NCBI RefSeq assembly: GCF_023634065.1
Contig: NZ_JALKCV010000017.1
Coordinates: forward strand, 1 to 64,000
Source of the DNA: Microbulbifer litoralis
Lineage (GTDB): Bacteria > Pseudomonadota > Gammaproteobacteria > Pseudomonadales > Cellvibrionaceae
Direction of reading: 5' to 3'
DNA: 64,000 nucleotides
In this document: one piece after another, positions 1 through 7,811 of the stretch
How the letters are laid out: the number at the start of each line of letters is the position of its first letter
Numbering within the stretch: position 1 is the stretch's first letter
Program-made: the position numbers and the translations under genes
The notes under the pieces: model-generated
Database searches by the model: none
Told to the model about the DNA's origin: nothing
The model's input: only the letters and a program-made list of their open reading frames with translations

Positions 1-16
1 CGGCGGATCGAAAGGC

Positions 17-47
17 GTAGCCCGGATGGAGCGCAGCGGAATCCGGG
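17..47. repeat. short REP-like palindrome upstream of the hydroxylase gene
   Basis: The arms CCCGGAT (21-27) and ATCCGGG (41-47) flank a GGAGCGCAGCGGA centre, preceded by GTAG. From memory, the word 'GTAGCCCGGAT...GCGCAGC...ATCCGGG' is scattered between genes of many high-GC proteobacteria. No function can be read from it here. Confidence 0.55.
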
Positions 48-167
48 ACGGGATGCGCCCTGCCAATCACTGTGCACTCCGTAACTTGAGTAATAGGCTC
101 TATACAAATCAGGTAACAGTCCGCCGCGCCGAATGCGGCACCGATTAGATACAGTATCTCAGGGATC

Positions 168-1340
168 ATGAGCAACGCAGAATCCGATTACCGGTACCGA
201 AAACGACGGGTAAAGCTGGACAGGCAACGGGAGTTCCGCCTCGGTGAGGGGCGCATCAGTGGATACAGTTCCGTCTTCCTCGGAGCACTCAGCCTGCTGG
301 CCGTGCTCGCCTACCTCTACCCGTCCTACCTCACCACTATCGAACTGCGCCAGGTGTACGATGCCGGGGCACTGCAGAAAGTGCTGAAATACGGCATGTA
401 CTTTTCACTGCTGTTCGGTGTCCTGACACTGGTCCTGCGCCGCCACAAACGCCTGGGAATTACCGGCATTGGCCTGACCCTGATCGCGTTTGCCCTGGGC
501 GGCTATTCGATACCGGTGGGGCCGGTAGAGCCGCGCCGGCTGTCCCTCGGCGTGGACTGGCTGATCCTCGCGCTGCTGGGATCCGTATTCGTCTTCATGA
601 CCCTGGAAAAGCTGTTTCCCAAATACCGCAACCAGGTGATCATGCGCCCGGAATGGGATCTGGACCTGTTCTATTTTTGCCTGAACCACCTGTTGATCTC
701 CGCCATCCTCATCTACGGCAACTACCACGCCAGCCATTTCCACTGGGCAGTGAGCCCGGCGGTAAAGCAGTCGGTACAGTCAATCCCGCTGCTGTTACAG
801 GTGGCGCTGATCATACTGTGTGCGGATTTCGTGCTCTACTGGGAACACCGCCTGTACCACGAGGTATCGTGGCTGTGGCCGGTGCACGCGGTGCATCACT
901 CGGTTGAGCATATGGACTGGCTGGCGGGATCCCGCGGACATTTCCTGCAGGTATTTTCCGAGCGCGCGATGGTGCTGGTGCCACTCTATCTGCTGGGGCC
1001 GGACCAGGCGGCACTGGATATTTATGTAGTATTCGCCGCGCTGCAGGCGGTGCTGATCCACAGCAACCTGCGCTTTACCTTCGGGCCATTGAAATACGTG
1101 TTTGTGACCCCGCAATTCCACCACTGGCACCACAGCTCGGAAAAGCCCGCAATCGACACCAATTACTCTGCGCACACGGTGCTGTTCGACCGGCTTTTCA
1201 ATAGCTACCACATGCCGGAAGAGCACTGGCCTGCGGAGTACGGCACCACCCGTCGGCTGCCCCGTTCCGTGATCGGCCAGATGCTCTACCCGATTACCGC
1301 CCTGGTGAAAAGATCACGCGGCGCGCCACCTCCGCACTGA
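168..1340 (+). CDS. sterol desaturase / fatty acid hydroxylase family membrane protein
   Basis: This is a 390-residue integral membrane protein of the fatty-acid-hydroxylase superfamily, whose members use a di-iron centre to hydroxylate or desaturate lipids at the membrane. Three histidine clusters are visible: HRLYH (residues 227-231), HAVHH (240-244) and HHWHH (318-322). Together they give the eight-histidine pattern expected for the metal site. Hydrophobic segments lie near residues 33-52, 75-92, 96-115, 130-147, 167-183 and 205-224. The ATG at 168 is preceded by AGGG with short spacing, and by an odd small palindrome AGATAC-A-GTATCT (147-159) that could be a regulator site. The gene stands alone and converges on the next gene. 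The family assignment is firm, but the lipid substrate cannot be deduced. Confidence 0.88.
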   Translation: MSNAESDYRYRKRRVKLDRQREFRLGEGRISGYSSVFLGALSLLAVLAYLYPSYLTTIELRQVYDAGALQKVLKYGMYFSLLFGVLTLVLRRHKRLGITGIGLTLIAFALGGYSIPVGPVEPRRLSLGVDWLILALLGSVFVFMTLEKLFPKYRNQVIMRPEWDLDLFYFCLNHLLISAILIYGNYHASHFHWAVSPAVKQSVQSIPLLLQVALIILCADFVLYWEHRLYHEVSWLWPVHAVHHSVEHMDWLAGSRGHFLQVFSERAMVLVPLYLLGPDQAALDIYVVFAALQAVLIHSNLRFTFGPLKYVFVTPQFHHWHHSSEKPAIDTNYSAHTVLFDRLFNSYHMPEEHWPAEYGTTRRLPRSVIGQMLYPITALVKRSRGAPPPH

Positions 1341-1343
1341 GAC

Positions 1344-1673
1344 CTAACCCTGGCTACTGTTGCAACGGCGGTCCAGTTGCCAGAGGTCGAACGCGGGTTC
1401 TTCATAGGGGTGTGACTCGCGCAGGGCAGCCAGCGCCGCATCCACCACTTCATCCGCGCAGACCATTTCCACCCGGTATTCGTCCACCTTTTCCACTTCG
1501 CCGGTCCGGCCGATAAACGGCTGGCTGCCATCCAGCGGCCGGAACTGGCCGGTGCCTTTGAGTTGAAAGCAACAGGAATCGTAATCGCCGATACGGCCGG
1601 CGCCGGCGGCAAACAGCGCCTGCTTGACCTTTTCGGTGTGGGTTTCCGGAATATAGACGCAGAGTTTGTACAT
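1344..1673 (-). CDS. NIF3-like / YqfO C-terminal domain protein (CutA-like fold)
   Basis: This 109-residue protein begins MYKLCVYIPETH and ends with the hallmark HPYEEPAFDLW. That pattern matches the small stand-alone domain inserted in YqfO/NIF3 proteins, often annotated 'NGG1p interacting factor NIF3'. The fold is related to CutA/PII, and no reaction is established. I chose the ATG at 1673 because AGGA sits about 8 nt upstream and the family begins at this point; a longer frame to 1757 has no family support. The gene runs convergently with the hydroxylase gene, 3 nt away, and lies downstream of cnoX on the same strand with a 135-nt gap. Confidence 0.8.
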   Translation of the reverse strand: MYKLCVYIPETHTEKVKQALFAAGAGRIGDYDSCCFQLKGTGQFRPLDGSQPFIGRTGEVEKVDEYRVEMVCADEVVDAALAALRESHPYEEPAFDLWQLDRRCNSSQG

Positions 1674-1808
1674 GGTTTTTCCTGGTTTTATCAGCCTGCC
1701 GTTCGGCTGAACCTTGTGTTTGCGCTGCTTTTCCCTGAACCTCAGGCTTACGGGCACCGGCCGGAGGTGCCACCAGCAGCCACGGCCAATACAAACCCCA
1801 CCGAAAAA

Positions 1809-2663
1809 TCAATAAAGCAACGTCATCAACTTGCGCTGGTACTGGGTTGCCAGTGGATCGCCGGCGCCGAGGCTCTTGACGATATCCAGGTAGGCCTGCC
1901 TGGCGGCGCCGTCGGCATAGTTCATGTCGCTGCGCAGTACATTCAGCAGCAGGTCCAGCGCCTCCTGCGGGCGGTGGGCCTGGCTGTATTGGACCGCCAG
2001 TTTGTAGGCGGCATCGAAATCGCCCGGGTTCTGTTCCAGCGCCTGCTGCAGGCCCTTGATCTCCGGTGACTCTGCGGCCTGTTGCTTCAGCTCCAGCTGC
2101 GACATCAGTTGCTGGTAGTCGCTGTCCTGGTCTGCCAACAGTATCTTGCCCAGCACCGTCTCCGCCTCCTGTACCCGGTTCTGCTCCAGCAGTACCGCGG
2201 CCAGCTGCTTGGCGATATCCTGGCGTTCGCCGGATTCGCTGTAGGCCTCACGCAACACCGGCAACGCTTCATCCAGCTTGCCCTCACCCACCAGTTGCTT
2301 GCCCTGCTCGAACTTCAGGTCACAGGGCTTGGGCAGGTACTTGTCCAGCATTTCGCGGATCTGCTTTTCCGGCTGTGCGCCGGCAAAGCCATCCACTGGC
2401 TGGCCCTCTTTCAATACCATCACCGTGGGCAGGCTGCGCACCCCCAGTTGGCCGGCCAGCATCTGCTCCGTATCGGCATTGACCTTCGCCAGCAGGAACT
2501 GGCCGTCGTACTCCGCCGCCAGCTTCTCCAGCACCGGCATCAACTGTTTGCACGGCTCGCACCAGTCCGCCCAGAAATCCACCACCACCGGGCGCATCAT
2601 CGACTCCTCGATCAGCACCTGCTGGGCATTTTCCTGGGTTACATCGACAATAAATTCGTTCAC
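1809..2663 (-). CDS. cnoX: thioredoxin-TPR co-chaperone CnoX (YbbN family)
   Basis: This 284-residue cytoplasmic protein has an N-terminal thioredoxin fold (about 1-110) with the motif WCEPC (Cys35, Cys38), followed by a helical TPR-like region (about 115-284). The architecture is that of YbbN/CnoX, a holdase that protects proteins under oxidative (chlorine) stress and hands clients to GroEL/DnaK. E. coli CnoX has lost the first active-site cysteine, while this copy keeps a full CXXC and could therefore be redox-active as well. The start MNEFIVDV fits the family. The gene sits 39 nt downstream of the DUF4349 lipoprotein gene on the same strand. Confidence 0.88.
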   Translation of the reverse strand: MNEFIVDVTQENAQQVLIEESMMRPVVVDFWADWCEPCKQLMPVLEKLAAEYDGQFLLAKVNADTEQMLAGQLGVRSLPTVMVLKEGQPVDGFAGAQPEKQIREMLDKYLPKPCDLKFEQGKQLVGEGKLDEALPVLREAYSESGERQDIAKQLAAVLLEQNRVQEAETVLGKILLADQDSDYQQLMSQLELKQQAAESPEIKGLQQALEQNPGDFDAAYKLAVQYSQAHRPQEALDLLLNVLRSDMNYADGAARQAYLDIVKSLGAGDPLATQYQRKLMTLLY

Positions 2664-2702
2664 AACTGCTCCTGATTCTTCCGTTGGCCCCTACAGCCAA
2701 TT

Positions 2703-3527
2703 CTACCGTTTCCTGACGCGGATCCAGATTCTGCGCAGAATATACAGGACAACCGCCAGCAATAGCAGCCACGGCAGCAAGTAGGCGATCGCCGCGATGA
2801 CATCCGAGATACCACTGGACAGGCGCGAGCCGAAGCTGCGCAGCGACAGCCGGATCGGCTGCATAAACGACTGCTGGGAATGGGACACCAGCGAAATGTC
2901 CACCAGGTCCATCTCCACCCGCTGCAGCAGTTTCTGCCTCCGCCCCTGGGCGAACTCCAGGTCGGATTGCACCTCGGCCAGTTTCTCGGCGATCTTGACC
3001 AGCGATTCCACATCCGTGTCCGCCCTGTCATTCAACGCCTCCAGCTTGCCGCGATAGTCCTGCAGCATCTCCAGGCGCTTCTGGTTGTCGACGATGGCAT
3101 CGCCGAGGTCCTCGACCTCGATCGACTTCTGGGTCGTCTCACCGCCCTCCGCCGCCAGGCTCAGCGCTTCTGCCACCCCTTTGGGCAGGATGCGCAGGTT
3201 GATGCTGCCGTGCACATAGTTGTCGGTACTGAGGCGGCTGCCGAGCACCGTGCAGCGGTACTCAGTATCTGCCGCACACCAATCGAGGATGCGATTGTAC
3301 TGCGCTTCCACCCGGCCGACCGGCAACTCTGTCGTCACCCGGTGCCGGTAGGCCAGGTACCTGGACCTGGTCCGCTGCGCCTCGGCCACCTTGAGTTCCG
3401 CTTTGAAGGCTGACGGCTCTGCCATGGCCATCACCGCATCGTCGGAATCGCGACTGGTGCAGCCGGCAACCCATAGCAGGGCGATCGCCGGCAGTGCCAA
3501 CCCCATCAGTTTGACTGCAACTTTCAT
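2703..3527 (-). CDS. DUF4349 domain lipoprotein
   Basis: This 274-residue protein has a signal peptide ending in the lipobox V-A-G-C (Cys at about 22) and is probably anchored by lipidation. A DUF4349 region follows (about 80-235), with a long amphipathic, coiled-coil-like stretch (about 150-215). A C-terminal transmembrane helix near residues 246-266 ends in a basic tail. DUF4349 proteins are widespread membrane-associated proteins of unknown role. The neighbours are MmcQ-like and cnoX genes on the same strand with short gaps (9 and 39 nt), so one transcript is likely. The function is unknown. Confidence 0.8.
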   Translation of the reverse strand: MKVAVKLMGLALPAIALLWVAGCTSRDSDDAVMAMAEPSAFKAELKVAEAQRTRSRYLAYRHRVTTELPVGRVEAQYNRILDWCAADTEYRCTVLGSRLSTDNYVHGSINLRILPKGVAEALSLAAEGGETTQKSIEVEDLGDAIVDNQKRLEMLQDYRGKLEALNDRADTDVESLVKIAEKLAEVQSDLEFAQGRRQKLLQRVEMDLVDISLVSHSQQSFMQPIRLSLRSFGSRLSSGISDVIAAIAYLLPWLLLLAVVLYILRRIWIRVRKR

Positions 3528-3536
3528 TCACTCTAC

Positions 3537-3926
3537 CTAGCGGTAAATAGCCCCGCTGCCATAAGCCAGCTCCAGCGCCTCCCGCTCCACTTTGCGCAGG
3601 CCCTTGACCACCAGCCCGTAGGAGCGATCCATCATCCGTTCAATTTCACCATCCGGCACGCTGCCGTCCAGCAGCACCGTGTTCCAGTGTTTCTTGTTCA
3701 TATGGTAACCAGGCAGGACACCGCTGAAGATATCCCGCAGTGCCTGGGCCTCGTCCGGGTCGCACTTGAGATTGGTGCGGGCCACGGTGTTTTCAACGCC
3801 CAGGGTCGCGAACATCCGGCCCTTGACCTTGAACACCGCCACCCCGGGGCCAAAGGGAAAATCCTCCACCGCTTCCGGACGGGAGAGCAGATAGCCGCGC
3901 GCTGCCTGGTAGTCCATGCGCGTCAC
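3537..3926 (-). CDS. MmcQ/YjbR family protein
   Basis: This 129-residue cytoplasmic protein has the MmcQ/YjbR (double-wing, CyaY-like fold) pattern: an early F-P-F-G, a K-V-x-G-R-M-F strand, a central K-x-x-P-E/D-x-A-like segment, and the conserved H-M-N-K-K-H-W-N-T-V near residues 75-84. The family is often annotated as DNA-binding, but its function is not settled. Translation probably starts at the GTG at 3926, which overlaps the TGA of the upstream DUF885 gene (GTGA), implying translational coupling. An ATG four codons in (3917) is the alternative. Confidence 0.85.
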   Translation of the reverse strand: MTRMDYQAARGYLLSRPEAVEDFPFGPGVAVFKVKGRMFATLGVENTVARTNLKCDPDEAQALRDIFSGVLPGYHMNKKHWNTVLLDGSVPDGEIERMMDRSYGLVVKGLRKVEREALELAYGSGAIYR

Positions 3927-5278
3927 CAGTCCAGCGACGACGGCAAGCGCGGCGAGGACAGCAGCGTGGCGAAGCGCTGCCAGCGCTCGTCCGGCGAGGC
4001 CACGCCCTGCTCCACGTAATCCGCCACCAGCTGCTTGCCCCAGTTGTAGTTGATCACGTAGGCGCCGTAGGTATCCACGAAGCGCTTGCGCTGGGCGGCC
4101 TTCTCCGGGCTCTTGACGGTGTATTTCTGGAACAGCGCCACCACCTGGTCGCCCTCTATCTCGCCGTCGATATACTGGCGGGCGATCTCGTTGCCGGCGT
4201 AGCCCAGTTGCTCGATCAGCTCCAGCACGCGATCGTATTTCTCCGCCTGCGAGGGATCTAGGCCGGCCAGCGGATAGAGTACTTCCTTTTCAAACCGTGT
4301 TTTTTCCTCACCGGGAAACGCCAGTTCGATGCCGTAGTTGGCGCTGCCCTCGGCGATCAGGGACTGGGGGCTGAACAGCGGGTAGACGCTGTACTCGATC
4401 CAGCCGCGGTCGTCCACCAGTGCCCGTTCCAGCAGTGCGTTGTAGGTGTGGTGGCCGGGATAACCCTCGTGGCAGCCGAGATCGATGGCGCGGTCGATCA
4501 TCACCGGCAGTTCGGTGTTGATCTGGATCAGGCTGCGGGCGCCGCCCCGATACCAGTTGTAACCGCTCCAGGGTTTGTCGGTGACATACTCCAGCACGAA
4601 ATGTTCGTCCGCCGGCAGTTGGATGTGTTTTTTGGTGCGCTCGCGGCAGGCATCGATGGCGGCATCGAATACCGCTTCCATTTTGTCATCGGGAATCACG
4701 AACTGTTTTTTGAAAGCCTGTACGCGCAGGTGCAGCGGTTCGTCGCCGGGCAACAGCTGGTCCAGCTCCGCCAGCACCGGTTCGAAGTCCGCCAGTTTCC
4801 GTTGCGGCGGCCGGGTGTCGTAGAGGAGCTGTGTCTCGCGCTCGAAACTGGGCCCGGCGGCACCGGCCAGGCTCTCGGCGTGGGCGATCACCGCCCGCAG
4901 CTGGGTTTTCAGGTAGTGGCGGCGCAGGTTTTCCAGATCACCGTCCGCCGGGATCTCCGCCGGCAGCTGCTGTCGCAACGCTCTGGCGCGCTCCGCGATT
5001 GCGGCCGGCGTCGCGTCACTGGCGGCCGCCTGTTGTTTCAGTTCTTCCGGACCGTAGTAGGCGTCCACATAGCTGTCGTCGTGGTTGCCGAGTTCCAGTA
5101 CCAGCAGTACATAGTCCCGCGCCAGGCGATCCATATCCGGGGCCTCTTCCACCGCGGAACCGGCCCCTGCACTGTTTTCCGGTGCCGCCGCAGACTGTCG
5201 CTCACCGCCGCAGCCGGCCAGGGCAAGGAACATTATCATCGCGGCCAGGAACCTGGGCGGAGGCTGTAAGAATTTCAT
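3923..5278 (-). CDS. DUF885 family lipoprotein (first of two in the window)
   Basis: About 451 residues from the ATG at 5278. A signal peptide ends in the lipobox L-A-G-C, so the mature protein is probably an envelope lipoprotein. The body is DUF885, with its hallmark HEGYPGHH near residue 273 counted from the ATG. That motif looks like the metal-binding helix of zinc peptidases, but I cannot confirm a reaction. The N-terminus could extend four residues to 5290. The 3' end overlaps the MmcQ-like gene by GTGA. A second, longer DUF885 lipoprotein lies at 19740. A 9-bp hairpin (5308-5330) sits about 30 nt upstream of the start. Confidence 0.85.
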   Translation of the reverse strand: MKFLQPPPRFLAAMIMFLALAGCGGERQSAAAPENSAGAGSAVEEAPDMDRLARDYVLLVLELGNHDDSYVDAYYGPEELKQQAAASDATPAAIAERARALRQQLPAEIPADGDLENLRRHYLKTQLRAVIAHAESLAGAAGPSFERETQLLYDTRPPQRKLADFEPVLAELDQLLPGDEPLHLRVQAFKKQFVIPDDKMEAVFDAAIDACRERTKKHIQLPADEHFVLEYVTDKPWSGYNWYRGGARSLIQINTELPVMIDRAIDLGCHEGYPGHHTYNALLERALVDDRGWIEYSVYPLFSPQSLIAEGSANYGIELAFPGEEKTRFEKEVLYPLAGLDPSQAEKYDRVLELIEQLGYAGNEIARQYIDGEIEGDQVVALFQKYTVKSPEKAAQRKRFVDTYGAYVINYNWGKQLVADYVEQGVASPDERWQRFATLLSSPRLPSSLDW

Positions 5279-5307
5279 ACCGGTATCCATGCTTTATGAT
5301 CATTATC

Positions 5308-5330
5308 GGTTCTCGGCGGGCCCGAGAACC
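5308..5330. other. perfect 9-bp hairpin between a small Cys-rich gene and the DUF885 gene
   Basis: GGTTCTCGG and CCGAGAACC are separated by CGGGC. No T-run follows on either strand, so this is not a classical intrinsic terminator. It lies just after the Cys-rich small gene and just before the DUF885 start, so it could be a weak terminator, an mRNA-processing stem or a regulator site. Confidence 0.4.
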
Positions 5331-5367
5331 AAGTGCCGGTAATCCTAGGCGAAATCGCGCCGCAGTG

Positions 5368-5586
5368 TCACTGCCCCGCCCAAGTCGCACCGCGACCGCG
5401 GGCCTTGTCGTGGCACTCGGCACACCGGCGGCAGCGCAGGCAATGGATCAGTATACGGATCCCGTTGCCGATTGCCGTCAGCAATCCGAGCGGTGGCATG
5501 GCCGGCATATACAGCGGCGGTTCCGCGGGCCGCGGACGCAGTTTCAGCTTGCAGTTGCATGCCCCGGGGCGTTTGGCATCGGACAT
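5368..5586 (-). CDS. small Cys-rich hypothetical protein
   Basis: This 72-residue protein begins MSDAKRPGACNC. It carries a CxC pair at about residues 10-12 and a C-terminal cluster CLRCRRCAECH, so six cysteines in all, around a Pro/hydrophobic middle. I recognise no family. The spacing resembles a metal-binding knuckle. Evidence that it is real: a strong GAGAGGAG ribosome-binding site 6-8 nt before the ATG at 5586, and a position divergent from the LysR gene at 5712, the usual arrangement of a LysR regulator and its target. It is transcribed toward the DUF885 gene, 90 nt away. Confidence 0.5.
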   Translation of the reverse strand: MSDAKRPGACNCKLKLRPRPAEPPLYMPAMPPLGLLTAIGNGIRILIHCLRCRRCAECHDKARGRGATWAGQ

Positions 5587-5653
5587 CGGATTCTCCTCTC
5601 TCACCGGTGAGACCGCTTCAGGTCAAGTCGGGAGATAGAGTGCTCCGACGCAA

Positions 5654-5682
5654 TTGTTAAATACAGCGAAAACATCTACATT
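5654..5682 (+). promoter_or_regulatory. candidate sigma-70 promoter of the LysR gene
   Basis: TTGTTA (5654-5659), a 17-nt spacer and TACATT (5677-5682) predict a start near 5689, inside the palindrome that follows and about 23 nt before the LysR ATG. This was found by eye only. Confidence 0.4.
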
Positions 5683-5683
5683 G

Positions 5684-5706
5684 ACCTTTCAGAAAAATTG
5701 AAAGGT
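5684..5706. promoter_or_regulatory. perfect inverted repeat, likely LysR autoregulatory site
   Basis: ACCTTTCA (5684-5691) and TGAAAGGT (5699-5706) flank GAAAAAT. The core reads TCA-N7-TGA, a T-N11-A LysR-type box. It covers the predicted transcription start of the LysR gene and ends 5 nt before its ATG, a good place for autorepression. It lies in the divergent region shared with the Cys-rich small gene. Confidence 0.45.
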
Positions 5707-5711
5707 ACAGC

Positions 5712-6608
5712 ATGACCACCCCCGATCCGGCAACACCGGGTACTGCCACCCCACTACTGGACAGCGAACTGCTGCGCACCTTTGTCGCCATCGCCGAGTG
5801 CGGCAGTTTTACCCGGGCCGCACGCCAGGTATTCCGGACACCGTCGGCCCTGAGCATGCAGATCAAGCGGCTGGAAGAGACCCTGGGACGCACGCTGTTC
5901 GTGCGCGAGGCGCGCCGGGTAAGACTGACGCCGGATGGCGAAATACTGCTGGGCTACGGGCGCCGCCTGCTGAAGCTGAACGAGGAGGCGCTGGGCCGCT
6001 TCCTCTCCCCGACCCTCCAGGGCCGGCTGCGGCTCGGCACCCCCGACGATGTGGGAACGCGCGTCCTGCCGCGGGCGCTCACCCAGTTCGCCCGCTCCCA
6101 CCCGGCCGTGCAGGTGGATGTGACCCTGGGGCGCAGCTCGGCGCTGTCGGAGCAGCTGGATGCGGGCAAACTCGATGTGGTACTGATCACCGCCGGCAAT
6201 ACCGATCAATCGGGGCAAGGCGGCCGGCTGATCCACACGGAGCCGCTGGTGTGGGCGGCGCGCGAGGGCGGTGTCGCCGCACAGCACAAGCCGCTGCCGC
6301 TGGCGCTCGCCGGCCCCGACTGCGCCTGGCGCGGCATGGCACTGGCGGCCCTGGACGGGGCCGGCATCGGCTACCGGATCGCCTATACCAGCGAACACTG
6401 CGCGGCCCAGGAGGCGGCGATACTGGCCGACCTGGCGATCGCGCCCTTTCCACTCAGCCTGGTGCGGGCGCCACTGCGGAAACTGGGGGCAGACGCCGGC
6501 CTGCCGCCGCTGGGCGAATACCATATCGCTCTGCGTCAGCGACGCGGGGCGGGACAGGCCGCGGAGGCCCTGGCCGAGCATATGGCGGAGGCGTTCCGCG
6601 GCATTTAG
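5712..6608 (+). CDS. LysR-family transcriptional regulator (LrhA/HexA-like)
   Basis: This 298-residue protein has a LysR winged helix-turn-helix at about 16-75 (F-T-R-A-A-R-Q-V-F-R-T-P-S-A-L-S) and a substrate-binding domain from about 100. The stretch L-L-x-T-F-V-A-I-A-E with L-G-Y-G-R-R-L-L and the later A-G-I-G-Y-R-I-A-Y resembles the LrhA/HexA branch more than metabolic LysR proteins. The ATG at 5712 follows GGTACAGC, which is a weak RBS. A candidate promoter and a palindromic operator lie immediately upstream. The likely targets are itself and the divergent Cys-rich gene. The ligand is unknown. Confidence 0.85.
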   Translation: MTTPDPATPGTATPLLDSELLRTFVAIAECGSFTRAARQVFRTPSALSMQIKRLEETLGRTLFVREARRVRLTPDGEILLGYGRRLLKLNEEALGRFLSPTLQGRLRLGTPDDVGTRVLPRALTQFARSHPAVQVDVTLGRSSALSEQLDAGKLDVVLITAGNTDQSGQGGRLIHTEPLVWAAREGGVAAQHKPLPLALAGPDCAWRGMALAALDGAGIGYRIAYTSEHCAAQEAAILADLAIAPFPLSLVRAPLRKLGADAGLPPLGEYHIALRQRRGAGQAAEALAEHMAEAFRGI

Positions 6609-6650
6609 CAACAGGGAATACGCCATTTCCCCGCCTCTCGTCTCAACTGC

Positions 6651-7811
6651 TCAGTAGCCGGTCATCTCCAGGTAACCGACACCGGTGTGGCTACCCGCCA
6701 CCGCGACATTGCCCTCCCAGTAGGGAAATACCGTGTCCATCCAGCGATTCTCGCTCTGCGCCGTTACCGTCACGTCCAGGTTCCGGGCCGGCAGGCGCAG
6801 CCGCCAGCGGGTGGGCAGTTTCCGCCCGGCCACGGTGCTGTAGCCCTGCGGTATCAATTGCAGGTCATCGCCATCGAGCGCGACGGTGTGCCCGTCGCGC
6901 GCAATCCAGCTGCCGCCGATAAAGTCGCCGCCGCCCTCGCCGGCCCCGCGCAGGCGAAACGCCATCAGCCTGGCGCCGCCGTCCAGGTGCAACGAAAACC
7001 AGTCCCAACCCGGCTGGTCCGCTCCCAGCAACTGGCTGCTCCACTCTCGATCCAGCCAGGCGACGCCGCGCACGCGGTGCCTGTCGCCGTCGATCTCCAG
7101 CCAGCCGCGGGCGCGGTAAAACGGCTGGCTGTAATAGTGCGAGCCCAGGCCGGCCGCGGACTTGCGGCTGAAGCCCGCCTCGCCGTGCAATACCAGCGGG
7201 CCGTCGGCATCCAACTGCAGGCGGTAACCGAAATCGCGCCCGCCATCGCTGCCACGGGCCGAGACCTGCAGCCGTTCGAGCGCATCGCCGCCGGCCTCGT
7301 TGCCGCGACTTTGCAGTTGCCAGTGATCCAGCCAGGCCCGGAAGGGCTCGGCCCGCACACCCGCCTGGCCGCGGCGATCGGGAAATGCCATGCCACGGGC
7401 GAAGCGCTCGGCAACCAGGTGTGCGTCCGGCGTCGATACCGCGGCGTGGGCCATCCACAACTGGCGGCTGGTCCAGGGCGAGTCCCCACCGGTATCGTCG
7501 CCGGGCGGCGCCAGCGCCTGGCGAAACAGCGTCCACTGAATGCCCAGCGGCGTGCCGTCGGCGTCCTCGAGGTTGGCGGTCAGGTACCACCACTCGATGC
7601 GGTAGCCCGGGTGGGAACCGTGGTCCGCGGGGAAATGCAGTTTCGCACCCGGCCGGGCCCGGGTATAGCCGTCCGCCCCGCCTGCCAGCCCGGCAAAACT
7701 CTCCGGGCCCGGCCGCCCGCTATCGCGCAGCAATAGTGCCGCGACTGCGAGCAACAGCGCCGCAATCCCGAGCGTGGCAAGCATCGATTTCCGGTGTGCG
7801 GCAAAACTCAT
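6651..7811 (-). CDS. AttH/CrtC-type lipocalin-like secreted protein
   Basis: This 386-residue protein has one N-terminal membrane/signal segment (about 10-28) and then an AttH/CrtC double-lipocalin body. The markers are I-E-W-W-Y-L-T-A-N near residue 70, Q-W-T-L-F-R-Q and W-L-D-R-E-W-S-S-Q-L, and D-W-F-S-L-H-L-D. Relatives are called 'carotenoid 1,2-hydratase' or 'predicted secreted hydrolase', but outside carotenoid clusters they accompany FtsX-type ABC transporters. That is the case here: the ATG at 7811 overlaps the permease stop (ATGA), so the three genes form one coupled operon. I infer a periplasmic partner handling a hydrophobic ligand, not a carotenoid enzyme. Confidence 0.8.
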   Translation of the reverse strand: MSFAAHRKSMLATLGIAALLLAVAALLLRDSGRPGPESFAGLAGGADGYTRARPGAKLHFPADHGSHPGYRIEWWYLTANLEDADGTPLGIQWTLFRQALAPPGDDTGGDSPWTSRQLWMAHAAVSTPDAHLVAERFARGMAFPDRRGQAGVRAEPFRAWLDHWQLQSRGNEAGGDALERLQVSARGSDGGRDFGYRLQLDADGPLVLHGEAGFSRKSAAGLGSHYYSQPFYRARGWLEIDGDRHRVRGVAWLDREWSSQLLGADQPGWDWFSLHLDGGARLMAFRLRGAGEGGGDFIGGSWIARDGHTVALDGDDLQLIPQGYSTVAGRKLPTRWRLRLPARNLDVTVTAQSENRWMDTVFPYWEGNVAVAGSHTGVGYLEMTGY

